Shown here piece after piece: positions 14,137 through 24,148 of a DNA stretch of 64,000 nucleotides. A program made the position numbers and the translations under genes. The stretch lies in contig NZ_CP061703.1 in assembly GCF_014764305.1 (NCBI RefSeq), positions 372,001-436,000 of the forward strand, in the 5' to 3' direction. The notes beneath the pieces were generated by a model. The model saw only the letters and a program-made list of their open reading frames with translations, searched no databases and was not told the origin of the DNA. How positions within the stretch are numbered: position 1 is the first letter of the stretch; every line of letters starts with the position of its first letter. Source of the stretch: Mesoflavibacter profundi. GTDB taxonomy: Bacteria > Bacteroidota > Bacteroidia > Flavobacteriales > Flavobacteriaceae.

Positions 14137-15864
14137 ATGAAAAAGTACTTACTTATACTTACTTTAGTTTTTTCTTGCCAAACAAAAAAAGAAAACATTG
14201 ATTTTACAACTGTTTTTGAAAAAAGTAACGGACAAGAAACCGCTACCTACAACGAAACTATTTTGTTTTATAAAAACCTAGCAAATTACTATCCTACTGT
14301 ACAAATTGATAGTTTTGGAAACACAGATTCTGGTAAACCTTTACACTTGGTTACACTTAATAATAAAGCTAATTTTAATTTAAAAACAGAAAGACAGCAA
14401 AAACGAATTATATTAATAAATAATGGTATTCATCCAGGTGAATCTGATGGTATAGATGCCACAATGCTATTATTTAGAGATCTTGCAAACGGTAGTTTAA
14501 AAATGCCGGACAATGTGATTTTAGCAACAATACCAATTTATAATATTGGCGGAAGTTTAAATCGAAATAGTACAACAAGAACCAATCAAAACGGACCAGA
14601 AGCATATGGTTTTAGAGGAAATGCTCGTAATTATGATTTAAATAGAGACTTTATCAAAGCAGATAGTGAAAACGCAAAAACTTTTGCTGAAATTTTTCAT
14701 CATGTAAAACCAGATGTGTTTATAGATAATCATGTTAGTAATGGTGCAGATTACCAATATACACTAACGCATTTATTTACTCAGCATAATAAATTAGGTG
14801 GAGAATTAGGACGTTTTTTAAATGAAAAACTTCAACCAGAATTAGAGCAAAATCTAGAGCAAAACAATTGGTCTATCACACCTTATGTAAACGTATTTAA
14901 TAGCGTACCAGAAAAAGGATTTTCGCAATTTATGGATTATCCAAGATATTCTACTGGTTACACAACATTATTTAACACATTAGGCATAATGGTCGAAACA
15001 CATATGCTAAAACCATACAAACAACGTGTTGAAGGTACTTACGAACTAATGAAAATAATGACTGATGTAGTAAGTCAACATAGCCAAACAATTAAACAAC
15101 TTAAGGAAAACTCAAACGAAACACTTAAACCAAATACTATTTACCCTTTAGATTGGACAGTAGACACAACACAACAAACAATTCTTAAATTTAAAGGTTA
15201 TGAAGGTGAATTTATTACAAGTGAAATCACAGGTTTACAACGCTTAAAATACGACCGTAACAAACCCTTTACAAAAGATGTAGTTTACAACAATTATTTT
15301 AAACCAACTACTACGGTAAAAATTCCTAAAGCTTACATTATTCCTAAAGGTTGGTGGCCAATTGTAGAGCGTTTAAAAATGAATAATATTGAAATGAAAC
15401 CTTTAGAAAAAGACAGTATTATTTTAGTTGAAAGCTATAAAATCGAAACCTTTGAAACACGAACATCACCTTACGAAGGTCATTACCAACATTACAACAC
15501 AAAAGTTTCATCTAAAACAGAATCTATCACTTTTAAAAAAGGAGATCTAATAGTAAACACCAATCAAAACGGTATTAGATATTTAATTGAAACCTTAGAA
15601 CCAACTGCACCAGATTCATTTTTTAATTGGAACTTTTTTGATACTATTCTTCAGCAAAAAGAAGGCTTTTCACCATATGTTTGGGAAGATCTAGCTTTAG
15701 ATATATTAGCCAAAAACCCTAAGTTAAAAGCTAATTTTGATGCTTTAAAAGCAAGTGACAACAATTTTAATAACAATTGGTATATGCAATTAGATTGGCT
15801 ACATAAGCATAGTGACCATTACGAAAAAGCACATTTACAGTATCCTGTTTATCGTATTAATTAA
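14137..15864 (+). CDS. M14-family zinc carboxypeptidase, lipoprotein
   Basis: From the ATG at 14137 the protein begins MKKYLLILTLVFSC, a lipoprotein signal with its lipidated Cys at 14; the upstream in-frame TTG lies in the promoter and the ATG at 14116 would spoil the signal. The metallopeptidase domain has NNGIHPGESDG (zinc His and Glu), RNARNYDLNRDFIKADS, and FIDNHVSNGADYQ (third zinc ligand His), followed by VETHMLKPYKQRVEGTYE. A C-terminal region of about 250 residues is of unknown function. Probably degrades peptides at the cell envelope. About 575 residues; followed by a terminator. Confidence 0.88.
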   Translation: MKKYLLILTLVFSCQTKKENIDFTTVFEKSNGQETATYNETILFYKNLANYYPTVQIDSFGNTDSGKPLHLVTLNNKANFNLKTERQQKRIILINNGIHPGESDGIDATMLLFRDLANGSLKMPDNVILATIPIYNIGGSLNRNSTTRTNQNGPEAYGFRGNARNYDLNRDFIKADSENAKTFAEIFHHVKPDVFIDNHVSNGADYQYTLTHLFTQHNKLGGELGRFLNEKLQPELEQNLEQNNWSITPYVNVFNSVPEKGFSQFMDYPRYSTGYTTLFNTLGIMVETHMLKPYKQRVEGTYELMKIMTDVVSQHSQTIKQLKENSNETLKPNTIYPLDWTVDTTQQTILKFKGYEGEFITSEITGLQRLKYDRNKPFTKDVVYNNYFKPTTTVKIPKAYIIPKGWWPIVERLKMNNIEMKPLEKDSIILVESYKIETFETRTSPYEGHYQHYNTKVSSKTESITFKKGDLIVNTNQNGIRYLIETLEPTAPDSFFNWNFFDTILQQKEGFSPYVWEDLALDILAKNPKLKANFDALKASDNNFNNNWYMQLDWLHKHSDHYEKAHLQYPVYRIN

Positions 15865-15866
15865 AA

Positions 15867-15893
15867 AAACCGCTACTTAAAGTAGCGGTTTTT
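15867..15893. terminator. Bidirectional terminator
   Basis: Arms AAACCGCTAC and GTAGCGGTTT with T runs on both sides, between the M14 peptidase and the convergent secreted-protein gene. Confidence 0.88.
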
Positions 15894-15934
15894 AATTTAC
15901 ACACGTAAATACACACAGGTTTTACACACATGTA

Positions 15935-18274
15935 TTATTTTTTTACAACTATTTTTTTAGTAATTGTACGGTAACCAGATTGTAATTTTAATACATACAA
16001 TCCTTCAGCTAGAAGCTTAGTATTAATTGTCGTTAAAGATGAATTTACTACACCATTATTAACTTGTTTTCCATTTAAATCTGTAATAGAATAGTTAAAT
16101 ATTTCACCTTCATTTAAACGTATTTTAATATTTAAATAATCTATTGCAGGATTAGGGTATAATTTAATGTCTTCTACATTTAAATTATCTTCAGTTTCTT
16201 TAGCTGTTACTAATTGTTCTAATTTAGATTTGGTTTCAGCTTTAGGTTTTTCTTCAGTATTAACTGTTCTTTGATCTAATCCTCCTGGAATAATTACTAT
16301 TTGTGAACCTGCATTAGATAAATCTGCACAAATAGTATTTGCTACAATTGAGTTTTGCACATCTGTAATAGTATCTACACCAATTGCTATAGTAGAAAAA
16401 TCAAAAGTATTAGGATCATACGCAAACATATGTACATTAAAAGGACCATTTAAATATGGTAAATTAATCACTAAATCGTTACTAACAGCATAGATTACTT
16501 CTTGTCCAACCGATGCTAAAACTGTACCTAAAACATATCCATCTTCTAATTGCGCATCACCGTTTGGTGTAACTGTTAGATTAAAAGTACCACCTAAAGG
16601 TATAACAACAGCACTTACACTTAACGTACCTGTTCCTGCAATAAGATTACAAGGACTTTCTTCAATTAGGGTAAAATAGATGGTTTGTTCTTCACATAAT
16701 GAATAAACAGGATTGTTGTTACTACCTCCATTATATCCACTAGAATATGAATAAGAAGCGTTTTGCGTATTAAAATCTTTATCATTTTCTAGACCTGTTG
16801 TCTTACAACCATTTGAGTTATTTTGCAAAGCATAAATTTTGGCTGTAATTTTAAAGTTACCTAAACCTAAATCCCATGGATTTTCTCCAGCAGGAAAGGT
16901 ATAAGGCATGTAATTTTCTGTAATATTATAAGTTTGATTTGTATCTAAATTAGTTACTTCTAATTTTACCTTATCCACTGCTCCACTTGTTAAGGTGTTT
17001 ATATAAAAACTTTCTGGTAAATCAAGTATATTATAGGTTTGTAAATTTTCTATTGGAGTTGCTAATGTCCCATCTGTAAAAACAAACGAATCTAAACTAC
17101 CACAAACCGAAGGATCTGTTATTGTAAAGTTATAAATATAGGTATCACATAAAGAATACGTCTGGCTACTACTACCACAATTATTACCAGAATAATTAAT
17201 TGTTGATGTATATAATTTTGCTTTAATCTGAAAATTTCCAGCACCTAAATTCCAACTATTTCCTGTAGAAGGAAAAGTATATGGCGCAACGCTTTCAGAA
17301 ATACTAACTGTATTATTAGTATCAAGATTTGTTACATAGTATTTAATTTTACTAACTGTACCATCTAACTGCGCATTGATATAAAAATTATTAGGTAATT
17401 CTGTAACAGAATAAGCTTGATTATCTACTAAAGGCAAACTATCTGTTCCATTAGTAAATTCTAATCCAGTAAGTGTTGCACAGTCTACAGTATTATCTAA
17501 AGTGAAATAAATTGTTTTTTCATCACAAATTGTAGATTGACAATAATCGTAAGCATATAATTTTGCAGTAAGCTTAAAATTACCGTATCCATAATTCCAA
17601 ACAGATCCGCCACCAGGAATTGTATAAGGCTCGTAATTTTCACCTACATTATAAGTATAACCAGTATCAAGATTTTTAAGTTTTAATTGAACACTTTCAG
17701 AATTTCCGCTAGTTAAAGATTCAATATAAAAATCAATTGGCAAATCGCTGACTTGGTAAGTTGTATTATTATCAATGTTTAAAGTTGAGTTTCCGTTAGA
17801 AAATACAAATCCATCAATTTCGCCACAAGAAGAAGCATTAGATAAGGTAAACTGAACTGTTTTAATATCACAAGCCCAACCGTTACCGTAATTATACTTG
17901 TATAATTTAGCTTTTAATTTAAAAACTCCAGTACCATAATTCCAAGCACTTCCGCCACCAGGAAATGTGTAAGGCGCATAATTTTCTGTTAAGTTATAGG
18001 TAGCTCCTGTACTTAAATTTTCTAAATAAAATTTAGCACTTTGTGAGTAACCACTAACTATTAATTGCACGTAAAAGTTATTTGGTAATTCGTTAATACT
18101 ATAAGTTGCATTGTTAGTAATTGCTACAGAAGTATTTCCGTTTTTAAATTTAAATCCATCAATATCACCACACCAAGAATTGGTATTAGAGTGAGATTGG
18201 ATAGAAAAAGTTAATAAAAATAAGGGAAGAAAAAGTCTTAGACTTTTGGAAAAATTAAGTAATATTTTAATCAT
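15935..18274 (-). CDS. Type IX-secreted protein with four repeated domains
   Basis: 779 residues. A signal peptide (about 1-31) precedes four repeats beginning at Cys35, Cys150, Cys265 and Cys391 (115-151 residues each). Each contains C..[IL][DT].[FL].F.[ND]G, a YxxxxLPxxFYI strand, NLxT..., a PYTxP segment before a W..G.G.F turn and [KT]AK[LI]Y, then Cys and [FI]TL. A Cys-rich linker and a unique region (about 542-650) follow. The last ~75 residues (LYPNPAIDYLNI...GLYVLKLQSG...KKIVVKK) form a type A sorting domain, so export is by the Por/type IX system, whose porU and porV lie in this window. The repeats look like beta-sandwich modules; the role, perhaps adhesion, is inferred. Confidence 0.88.
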   Translation of the reverse strand: MIKILLNFSKSLRLFLPLFLLTFSIQSHSNTNSWCGDIDGFKFKNGNTSVAITNNATYSINELPNNFYVQLIVSGYSQSAKFYLENLSTGATYNLTENYAPYTFPGGGSAWNYGTGVFKLKAKLYKYNYGNGWACDIKTVQFTLSNASSCGEIDGFVFSNGNSTLNIDNNTTYQVSDLPIDFYIESLTSGNSESVQLKLKNLDTGYTYNVGENYEPYTIPGGGSVWNYGYGNFKLTAKLYAYDYCQSTICDEKTIYFTLDNTVDCATLTGLEFTNGTDSLPLVDNQAYSVTELPNNFYINAQLDGTVSKIKYYVTNLDTNNTVSISESVAPYTFPSTGNSWNLGAGNFQIKAKLYTSTINYSGNNCGSSSQTYSLCDTYIYNFTITDPSVCGSLDSFVFTDGTLATPIENLQTYNILDLPESFYINTLTSGAVDKVKLEVTNLDTNQTYNITENYMPYTFPAGENPWDLGLGNFKITAKIYALQNNSNGCKTTGLENDKDFNTQNASYSYSSGYNGGSNNNPVYSLCEEQTIYFTLIEESPCNLIAGTGTLSVSAVVIPLGGTFNLTVTPNGDAQLEDGYVLGTVLASVGQEVIYAVSNDLVINLPYLNGPFNVHMFAYDPNTFDFSTIAIGVDTITDVQNSIVANTICADLSNAGSQIVIIPGGLDQRTVNTEEKPKAETKSKLEQLVTAKETEDNLNVEDIKLYPNPAIDYLNIKIRLNEGEIFNYSITDLNGKQVNNGVVNSSLTTINTKLLAEGLYVLKLQSGYRTITKKIVVKK

Positions 18275-18497
18275 AATAGCCGGTTTATTACATTTACATT
18301 TAGCTAAAGTAAATTTAGAACAGTGAATTCTCCTACAAAAAAATAATAGGCTAAGTGCATTAATACTCTTTTAAAAGATTAACCTAATTAAAGTACCGAC
18401 CAAAGACTTTAATCGAATAAAAGTGCACGTTTTTAAAGCTTAAAAGTAAATTTAAACGACCAATAACATCCTAGAAAATTGATGTAATGTAATAATC

Positions 18498-19079
18498 TTA
18501 AAAAAGTAATTTTATATTGGCGTAAGAATTTGATAATGCATCTTTAGCTTGAGCATCATCTAGCCAATCTACTTTAGTAATGCCTTCATTAATTTGTGGT
18601 TCTAATGGACCATCAAAAGTAGTTTGCATTTTAAACCAATGGGTAATTTTTAGCTTATGCTTACCATTACGTTTGTATATATGGTAAGTTACTGGAAGAG
18701 TTTCGGTAATTTTTAGATTTCCTACACCTGTTTCTTCCTCTACTTCACGCATTGCAGTGTCTTGGATTTGTTCTTTTTTTTCAGCTTTTCCTTTTGGCAA
18801 ATCCCATTTATCGTTTCTGTATATAAACAATATTTTATTGTTTGAATTATATACTTTTCCGCCGCCAGCAATAACATTAGGTAATTTTTTCTTAAAAGTT
18901 TTAAGCAATTTATCTTCAGAATGACCAATTAATCTAACCGCATTTATTTTTTTCTTACTTAATGTTTTTAAAACAACGTTTAAATCAACATCTTTCAATA
19001 AAAAATTTTTAAAATCGGTTTCTTTTTCAACAACAGTTGTTAAATAAATTGGTTTGTTATTTACATAAATGCATTGCAT
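18498..19079 (-). CDS. NUDIX hydrolase
   Basis: 193 residues. A complete NUDIX box spans Gly97 to Val119 (GKAEKKE...REVEEETGV), fitting GX5EX7REUXEEXGU. An N-terminal region of about 65 residues, without a known domain, precedes it. Such enzymes cleave nucleoside diphosphates linked to another moiety; the substrate here is unknown. It is divergent from pyrE, 105 bases apart. The 223-base spacer to the secreted-protein gene contains no gene. Confidence 0.92.
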   Translation of the reverse strand: MQCIYVNNKPIYLTTVVEKETDFKNFLLKDVDLNVVLKTLSKKKINAVRLIGHSEDKLLKTFKKKLPNVIAGGGKVYNSNNKILFIYRNDKWDLPKGKAEKKEQIQDTAMREVEEETGVGNLKITETLPVTYHIYKRNGKHKLKITHWFKMQTTFDGPLEPQINEGITKVDWLDDAQAKDALSNSYANIKLLF

Positions 19080-19184
19080 AGTATATAGGCTAATTTATTG
19101 GTAAAAATAAAAAACTAAAGTAATTTCAAATTTTATTTTAAAGTTATTTTTAATACAAAAATTTTAATATGTAATTTTGTTGCC

Positions 19185-19829
19185 ATGATAATCGACAAAC
19201 ATATTGCTAGGCAAACCGCAAAAGTTTTACTACAAGTAAACGCTATTAAACTACAACCACAACAACCATTTACCTGGGCATCAGGATGGAAATCTCCAAT
19301 TTATTGTGATAACCGTATAATCCTATCTTTTCCTCCTGTAAGAAATTATGTTAGAGAAGAAATGGCTAAATTTTTAGAGTCTCACTATGGCAAACCAGAT
19401 GTTATTGCTGGTGTTGCAACAGGCGCTATTGGAATAGGAATGCTAGTTGCAGAATATTTAGGTGTTCCTTTTATTTATGTAAGACCAGAAGCTAAATCAC
19501 ACGGAAGACAAAACCAAATTGAAGGTTATGTAGAAAGTGGACAAAACGTAGTAGTTATTGAAGACCTAATTAGCACAGGAAAAAGCAGTTTAAATGCTGT
19601 TAAAGCTTTAAAAGATGCTAACTTAAACGTAAAAGGTATGATTGCAATTTTTTCTTATGGATTTGAAGTTGCAAAAAACAACTTCGAAAAAGAACATATC
19701 ACCTTACACACATTAAGTAACTACCAACATTTGCTAGAGGAAGCTGCAGCGACTAACTATATCACTGAGGCTGAAATTGAAACTTTAAGTAAATGGAATG
19801 CAAATCCAAGTGTTTGGAACGCAAATTGA
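19185..19829 (+). CDS. pyrE: Orotate phosphoribosyltransferase
   Basis: Makes OMP from orotate and PRPP in pyrimidine synthesis. 214 residues. The PRPP-binding motif is VVVIEDLISTGKSS, preceded by FTWASGWKSPIYCDNRI, GVATGAIGIGMLVAEYLGVPFIYVRPEAKSHGRQNQIEG, all typical of PyrE. A TAATTTTG box (19172-19179) lies just before the start codon, so the leader would be very short. The SRPBCC gene follows after 31 bases. Confidence 0.95.
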   Translation: MIIDKHIARQTAKVLLQVNAIKLQPQQPFTWASGWKSPIYCDNRIILSFPPVRNYVREEMAKFLESHYGKPDVIAGVATGAIGIGMLVAEYLGVPFIYVRPEAKSHGRQNQIEGYVESGQNVVVIEDLISTGKSSLNAVKALKDANLNVKGMIAIFSYGFEVAKNNFEKEHITLHTLSNYQHLLEEAAATNYITEAEIETLSKWNANPSVWNAN

Positions 19830-19860
19830 TATTAAATAATAGAACAAATAAAAATATACT

Positions 19861-20268
19861 ATGAAATTAGAATCCCCAAAAGTAAGCGTAAATAAGTCTG
19901 CTCAAAATACATTTGAATTTTTAAGTGATGTAAAAAACTTCAAATCTTTAATGCCAGAAAACATTAGTAAATTTGAAATTTTAGGAGAAGATAAATTTTT
20001 ATTTGCTTTAAAAGGAATGCCAGAAATTGTTCTTAAGAAAAAAGAAACAACGCCACCAAATCAAATAGTATTAGGTGCTGCTGGCGGAAAAATAGACTTT
20101 TCTTTGATTGGCAATATCTCTGAAATTGATGAAAACACTAGCGAAGTGCAATTAGTGTTTGAAGGACAATTTAATGCTATGATGGCTATGATGATAAAAG
20201 GACCTATCAATAAATTTATAGAAACGTTAGCCACTAATATGCCAACTGCGATTAGTACAGTAGCTTAA
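19861..20268 (+). CDS. SRPBCC/polyketide-cyclase-like lipid-binding domain protein
   Basis: 135 residues, one START-like fold: it begins with strand KVSVNKSAQNTFEFLSDVKNFKSLMPENI and ends with a long C-terminal helix (GPINKFIETLATNMPTAI), the layout of the SRPBCC superfamily. No catalytic residues can be identified. It follows pyrE on the same strand and its end overlaps the convergent birA by 17 bases. Confidence 0.75.
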   Translation: MKLESPKVSVNKSAQNTFEFLSDVKNFKSLMPENISKFEILGEDKFLFALKGMPEIVLKKKETTPPNQIVLGAAGGKIDFSLIGNISEIDENTSEVQLVFEGQFNAMMAMMIKGPINKFIETLATNMPTAISTVA

Positions 20269-20980
20269 CAGCTTTTAAATCAAAATACTTTATAATTAGG
20301 TCTTCTATTTGGACTTTTAAAAGTCCTTCTTTAGTAACTCCTTTAATTATACCTGTAAATAAACCTTCTTCATTAGAAAATGTAGAAGGTTTATCTTTTC
20401 TAAACAATTGTGATTGATATAAAGCTTTTAAATTATCAAATCCAGATTGATCAAATAATTCAAAATAAAACTTTAGTTGTTCTATAATTAGATGTAACAC
20501 TTCATCCAAGTCAAAATGTTTTCCTATTATGTTTTGTAAAGAAGATGCTTGTGGTAAATCTTTAAAATCTGTTTGATTTACATTTAACCCAATGCCAATT
20601 ATACTACCAGCTACATCTGTTTGTTTAATAATATTTTCAATTAAAATACCACAAATTTTATTGTTAGCTGACAAAATGTCGTTTGGCCACTTTATTCTTA
20701 CTTTAGGAATATTAAGTTTATTTAACGCACTAACCACAGATAAACTTACAATCATACTTATAGCAAATTGCAGATTTAAGTTAAAACTATCAAAACGCTT
20801 AAACACACTAAAGGTAAGGTTTTTAGCATCTTGCGTATTCCAAACAGTTCCCATTTGACCGCGACCATTAGTTTGGTGTTTTGCTACAACAACAGTAAAA
20901 TCTGTTAAAGTTGTATCTAAAGATAAACTACGTAAAAATAAATTTGTAGAATCGGTGGCATTAAGTTTGATTATACGCAT
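20252..20980 (-). CDS. birA: Biotin--[acetyl-CoA-carboxylase] ligase
   Basis: Attaches biotin to the carrier protein of biotin-dependent carboxylases. 242 residues. It starts directly with the catalytic domain (LNATDSTN), then the GRGQMGTVW biotinyl-AMP loop (about 39-47), KWPNDILSANNKICGILIEN and GIGLNVNQ. The N-terminal winged-helix DNA-binding domain of E. coli BirA is missing, so it is a ligase without repressor function. Divergent from rsfS. Confidence 0.94.
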   Translation of the reverse strand: MRIIKLNATDSTNLFLRSLSLDTTLTDFTVVVAKHQTNGRGQMGTVWNTQDAKNLTFSVFKRFDSFNLNLQFAISMIVSLSVVSALNKLNIPKVRIKWPNDILSANNKICGILIENIIKQTDVAGSIIGIGLNVNQTDFKDLPQASSLQNIIGKHFDLDEVLHLIIEQLKFYFELFDQSGFDNLKALYQSQLFRKDKPSTFSNEEGLFTGIIKGVTKEGLLKVQIEDLIIKYFDLKAVKLLY

Positions 20981-21047
20981 ATTAAATAGTTATCTTCGTA
21001 TTGTAAAATCTTATGATTTTTTTAGAGTATAAAGAACTTAAAAATAA

Positions 21048-21055
21048 TAACTTTG
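21048..21055 (+). promoter_or_regulatory. Candidate -7 box for the rsfS-ftsH operon
   Basis: TAACTTTG, fitting TAnnTTTG, 20 bases before the rsfS start; a T-rich stretch takes the place of the -33 TTG. Confidence 0.5.
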
Positions 21056-21074
21056 CACAAATTAAATCTTATTA

Positions 21075-21446
21075 ATGGCGAAAAAAGAATCTAACTCAGA
21101 TCTGCTTATCACTTCTATCATAAGCGGTATTGAAGATGTAAAAGGAAAAGAAATAAATATTCTAGATCTTAGAGAAATAGAAAACACTGTATGTGACTAT
21201 TTTGTTATTTGTGAAGGTACATCTAACACACAAGTTAACGCCATAGTTAATTCCATTCAAAAAAAAGTAAGCAAAACTCTACAGGACAAACCTTGGCATG
21301 TCGAAGGTGAAGATAATGCCGAATGGGTTTTAATAGATTACGTTAACGTTGTTGTTCACGTATTTCAAAAACACATAAGAGAATATTACGATATAGAAAG
21401 TCTTTGGGGAGACGCCAAAGTAACTGCTATACAAACTAATTATTAA
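21075..21446 (+). CDS. rsfS: Ribosomal silencing factor RsfS
   Basis: 123 residues of the Iojap/RsfS family: LDLREIENTVCDYFVICEGTSNTQVNAI, followed by KPWHVEGEDNAEWVLIDYVNVVVHVFQKHIREYYDIESLWGDA. In other bacteria it binds uL14 on the 50S subunit and blocks subunit joining under starvation. It lies 9 bases upstream of ftsH in the same transcript. Confidence 0.95.
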   Translation: MAKKESNSDLLITSIISGIEDVKGKEINILDLREIENTVCDYFVICEGTSNTQVNAIVNSIQKKVSKTLQDKPWHVEGEDNAEWVLIDYVNVVVHVFQKHIREYYDIESLWGDAKVTAIQTNY

Positions 21447-21455
21447 TCACTTTAC

Positions 21456-23420
21456 ATGGCAAATAATAACAACAAAAAAGCTATCCCTCCAAAAAAACCA
21501 AAGTTTAATCCGTACTGGATTTATGCTGGTTTATTCGTATTTTTTATTGGATTACAATTTTTTGGTAGCGACTCTTTAAACAGTGCTAACAAAACATCTC
21601 CTGCTCAATTTTTCGAGTATTTAAAAAACGGTGACGTTAAAAAAGTAGACATCATAAAAAATACAAGAGTTGCTAAAGTATATCTTACTAAAGAAGCTCA
21701 AGAAAAAGAAGAACATAAAAAATCTAAACCAACGTCTTTATTTGGTGATTCTCAAAACGTACCAAACTATTCTTTTGAATTTGGTGACTTACAAAATTTT
21801 GAAAAAGAATTAGACCAAATTAAAAAGGCAAATAATGTAACCACAACGGTAGAATTTAAAACAGAAACTAACGCTTGGGGCGAGTTACTATTTAGCCTAC
21901 TACCTTTTATATTATTAATTGGTGTATGGATTTTTATTATGAGACGTATGTCTTCTGGAGCTGGTGGCGGCGCTGGCGGACAGATTTTTAACATAGGAAA
22001 ATCTAAAGCAAAATTATTTGACGAAAAAACCGATGTTAAAACATCGTTTAAAGATGTAGCTGGTTTAGAAGGTGCTAAAGAAGAAGTACAAGAAATTGTA
22101 GACTTCCTAAAAAACCCAGAAAAATACACCTCTTTAGGAGGTAAAATACCTAAAGGAGCATTATTAGTTGGTCCTCCAGGAACAGGAAAAACATTATTAG
22201 CAAAAGCAGTTGCTGGAGAAGCTAAAGTACCTTTTTTCTCTTTATCAGGATCAGACTTTGTAGAAATGTTTGTTGGTGTTGGTGCATCTCGTGTTCGTGA
22301 CTTATTTAAGCAGGCAAAAGAAAAATCGCCTTCAATTATATTTATTGATGAAATAGATGCTATTGGTCGTGCAAGAGGTAAAAACGCAATGTCAGGAAGT
22401 AACGACGAGCGTGAAAATACACTTAACCAATTACTAACAGAAATGGATGGTTTTGGCACAAATACAAACGTAATTGTACTTGCAGCAACCAACCGTGCAG
22501 ATATTTTAGATAAAGCGTTAATGCGTGCTGGACGTTTTGATAGACAAATATTTGTAGATCTACCAGACGTAAGAGAACGTAAAGAAATATTTGAAGTTCA
22601 CTTAAGACCTCTTAAAAAAGCAGAAGGCTTAGACCTTGACTTTTTATCTAAACAAACACCAGGTTTTTCTGGAGCAGATATTGCAAACGTTTGTAACGAA
22701 GCCGCTTTAATAGCTGCAAGAAATAATAAAAAGGCTGTTGATAAACAAGACTTTTTGGATGCTGTAGACAGAATAATTGGTGGATTAGAAAAGAAAAATA
22801 AAATCGTTACTCCAGAAGAAAAACGTGCTATTGCTTTTCATGAAGCTGGTCACGCAACTGTAAGTTGGATGTTGGAGCATGCTGCTCCGTTAGTAAAAGT
22901 AACCATTGTACCTCGTGGAAGATCTTTAGGTGCTGCTTGGTATTTACCAGAAGAAAGACTTATTGTTAGACCAGAACAAATGCTAGACGAAATGTGTGCT
23001 GCTTTAGGTGGTCGTGCTGCAGAAAAAGTAATTTTTAATAAAATATCTACAGGAGCATTAAGCGATTTAGAAAAAGTAACAAAACAAGCTAGAGCAATGG
23101 TTACTGTTTATGGTTTAAGTGATAAAGTAGGTAATTTAACATACTACGATTCTTCAGGACAAAATGAATATGGTTTCTCTAAACCATACAGTGAACAAAC
23201 TGCAGAGCTTATAGATAAAGAAATCTCTGATATTATAGAAAAACAATACGCAAGAGCAATTCAACTACTTGAAGAAAATAAAGATAAATTAACCGAATTA
23301 GCTGAAGTGTTATTAGAAAAAGAAGTTATTTTCAAAGACAACTTAGAAAAGATTTTTGGAGAAAGAAACTTTAAAAAAGAAGTTCATCTTACAGATCAAA
23401 TAAAGGAAGAAGAAGAATAA
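21456..23420 (+). CDS. ftsH: ATP-dependent zinc metalloprotease FtsH
   Basis: 654-residue membrane-bound AAA+ protease that degrades membrane and short-lived proteins. Two membrane segments (about 20-37 and 143-163) enclose a periplasmic domain. The AAA module has Walker A GPPGTGKT (239-246), Walker B IIFIDEID (295-302), and a second region of homology around 345-365. The zinc site is HEAGH (462-466), with the third ligand expected near residue 540 ([10 protein letters not shown]). Second gene after rsfS; a strong terminator follows. Confidence 0.97.
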   Translation: MANNNNKKAIPPKKPKFNPYWIYAGLFVFFIGLQFFGSDSLNSANKTSPAQFFEYLKNGDVKKVDIIKNTRVAKVYLTKEAQEKEEHKKSKPTSLFGDSQNVPNYSFEFGDLQNFEKELDQIKKANNVTTTVEFKTETNAWGELLFSLLPFILLIGVWIFIMRRMSSGAGGGAGGQIFNIGKSKAKLFDEKTDVKTSFKDVAGLEGAKEEVQEIVDFLKNPEKYTSLGGKIPKGALLVGPPGTGKTLLAKAVAGEAKVPFFSLSGSDFVEMFVGVGASRVRDLFKQAKEKSPSIIFIDEIDAIGRARGKNAMSGSNDERENTLNQLLTEMDGFGTNTNVIVLAATNRADILDKALMRAGRFDRQIFVDLPDVRERKEIFEVHLRPLKKAEGLDLDFLSKQTPGFSGADIANVCNEAALIAARNNKKAVDKQDFLDAVDRIIGGLEKKNKIVTPEEKRAIAFHEAGHATVSWMLEHAAPLVKVTIVPRGRSLGAAWYLPEERLIVRPEQMLDEMCAALGGRAAEKVIFNKISTGALSDLEKVTKQARAMVTVYGLSDKVGNLTYYDSSGQNEYGFSKPYSEQTAELIDKEISDIIEKQYARAIQLLEENKDKLTELAEVLLEKEVIFKDNLEKIFGERNFKKEVHLTDQIKEEEE

Positions 23421-23450
23421 CTGGATAGAGAAATATCAATTTAAGAACAA

Positions 23451-23489
23451 AAACTTAGATTATCCATTAAGATAGTCTAAGTTTTTTTT
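23451..23489 (+). terminator. Intrinsic terminator after ftsH
   Basis: A long stem (AACTTAGA...TATC with GATA...TCTAAGTT, one wobble) and a loop CATTAA, followed by eight or more T. Confidence 0.88.
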
Positions 23490-23535
23490 ATATTTGATAA
23501 TCTTGAATTTAAGAATTGATTATAGCATTATTTAA

Positions 23536-24144
23536 ATGAGTCTTTTTAGAAAGTTATTTAGTTCTAAATCTGAAAAGAATAAAGAAGATATAAAATCCAC
23601 CGAAAGAGGCAAATACATGCCAAAAGAGGAACTACCAATAGATGAAAGTTTTACAATAAACTTCAAAAAAAATGGTGGTAAGTTTTTGTATTGCGATTCT
23701 TTAGACGAAGTGTACGACAACTTGAACAATATTATACTAGAAAATAACTGGGAAGACGATAAGGTATTTTTCTACGATAAAAATTTAGAAGATAAGTTTA
23801 AAAGCTCTCAACTTAATGTAGGCAGTTCACTATCACAATGCACTTATTTTATTACAACTTGTGAAAATTTAATTGCAAACGATGGATCCTTACTTGTTAG
23901 CTCTAATCAATTAGCCGAAAAAAAATTAAACGAATTTCCTAACAACGTTATTGTTTACGCTACAACTAGTCAAATTGTACCTAACATTAGTGAAGGATTA
24001 AGGGAAATTAAAAGTAAGAATCCTAATAAGATACCTACAAACATTACTACAATAAAACATTTTAAACTTCAAGAGGAAAAAGACTTTTTATCCTACGGAA
24101 GCAGTTCAAAAAACTTATATTTGTTGCTGTTAGAAGACCTATAG
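23536..24144 (+). CDS. LUD-domain protein
   Basis: 202 residues. It resembles the LutC/YkgG (lactate utilisation, LUD) family: a central Rossmann-like region with CTYFITTCENLIANDGSLLVSSNQ and VIVYATTSQIVPNISEGLREI, and a glycine-poor C-terminus ending SSKNLYLLLLEDL. Only this single subunit is present, with no lutA or lutB beside it; solitary LUD proteins are common in this family of bacteria. It precedes cdsA by 4 bases and likely shares its transcript. Confidence 0.75.
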   Translation: MSLFRKLFSSKSEKNKEDIKSTERGKYMPKEELPIDESFTINFKKNGGKFLYCDSLDEVYDNLNNIILENNWEDDKVFFYDKNLEDKFKSSQLNVGSSLSQCTYFITTCENLIANDGSLLVSSNQLAEKKLNEFPNNVIVYATTSQIVPNISEGLREIKSKNPNKIPTNITTIKHFKLQEEKDFLSYGSSSKNLYLLLLEDL

Positions 24145-24148
24145 TTTT

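Noticed and set aside
21767-22492. 241-codon minus-strand ORF inside ftsH
   Set aside because: Long only because ftsH codon usage avoids stops on the opposite strand; no domain or start signal.
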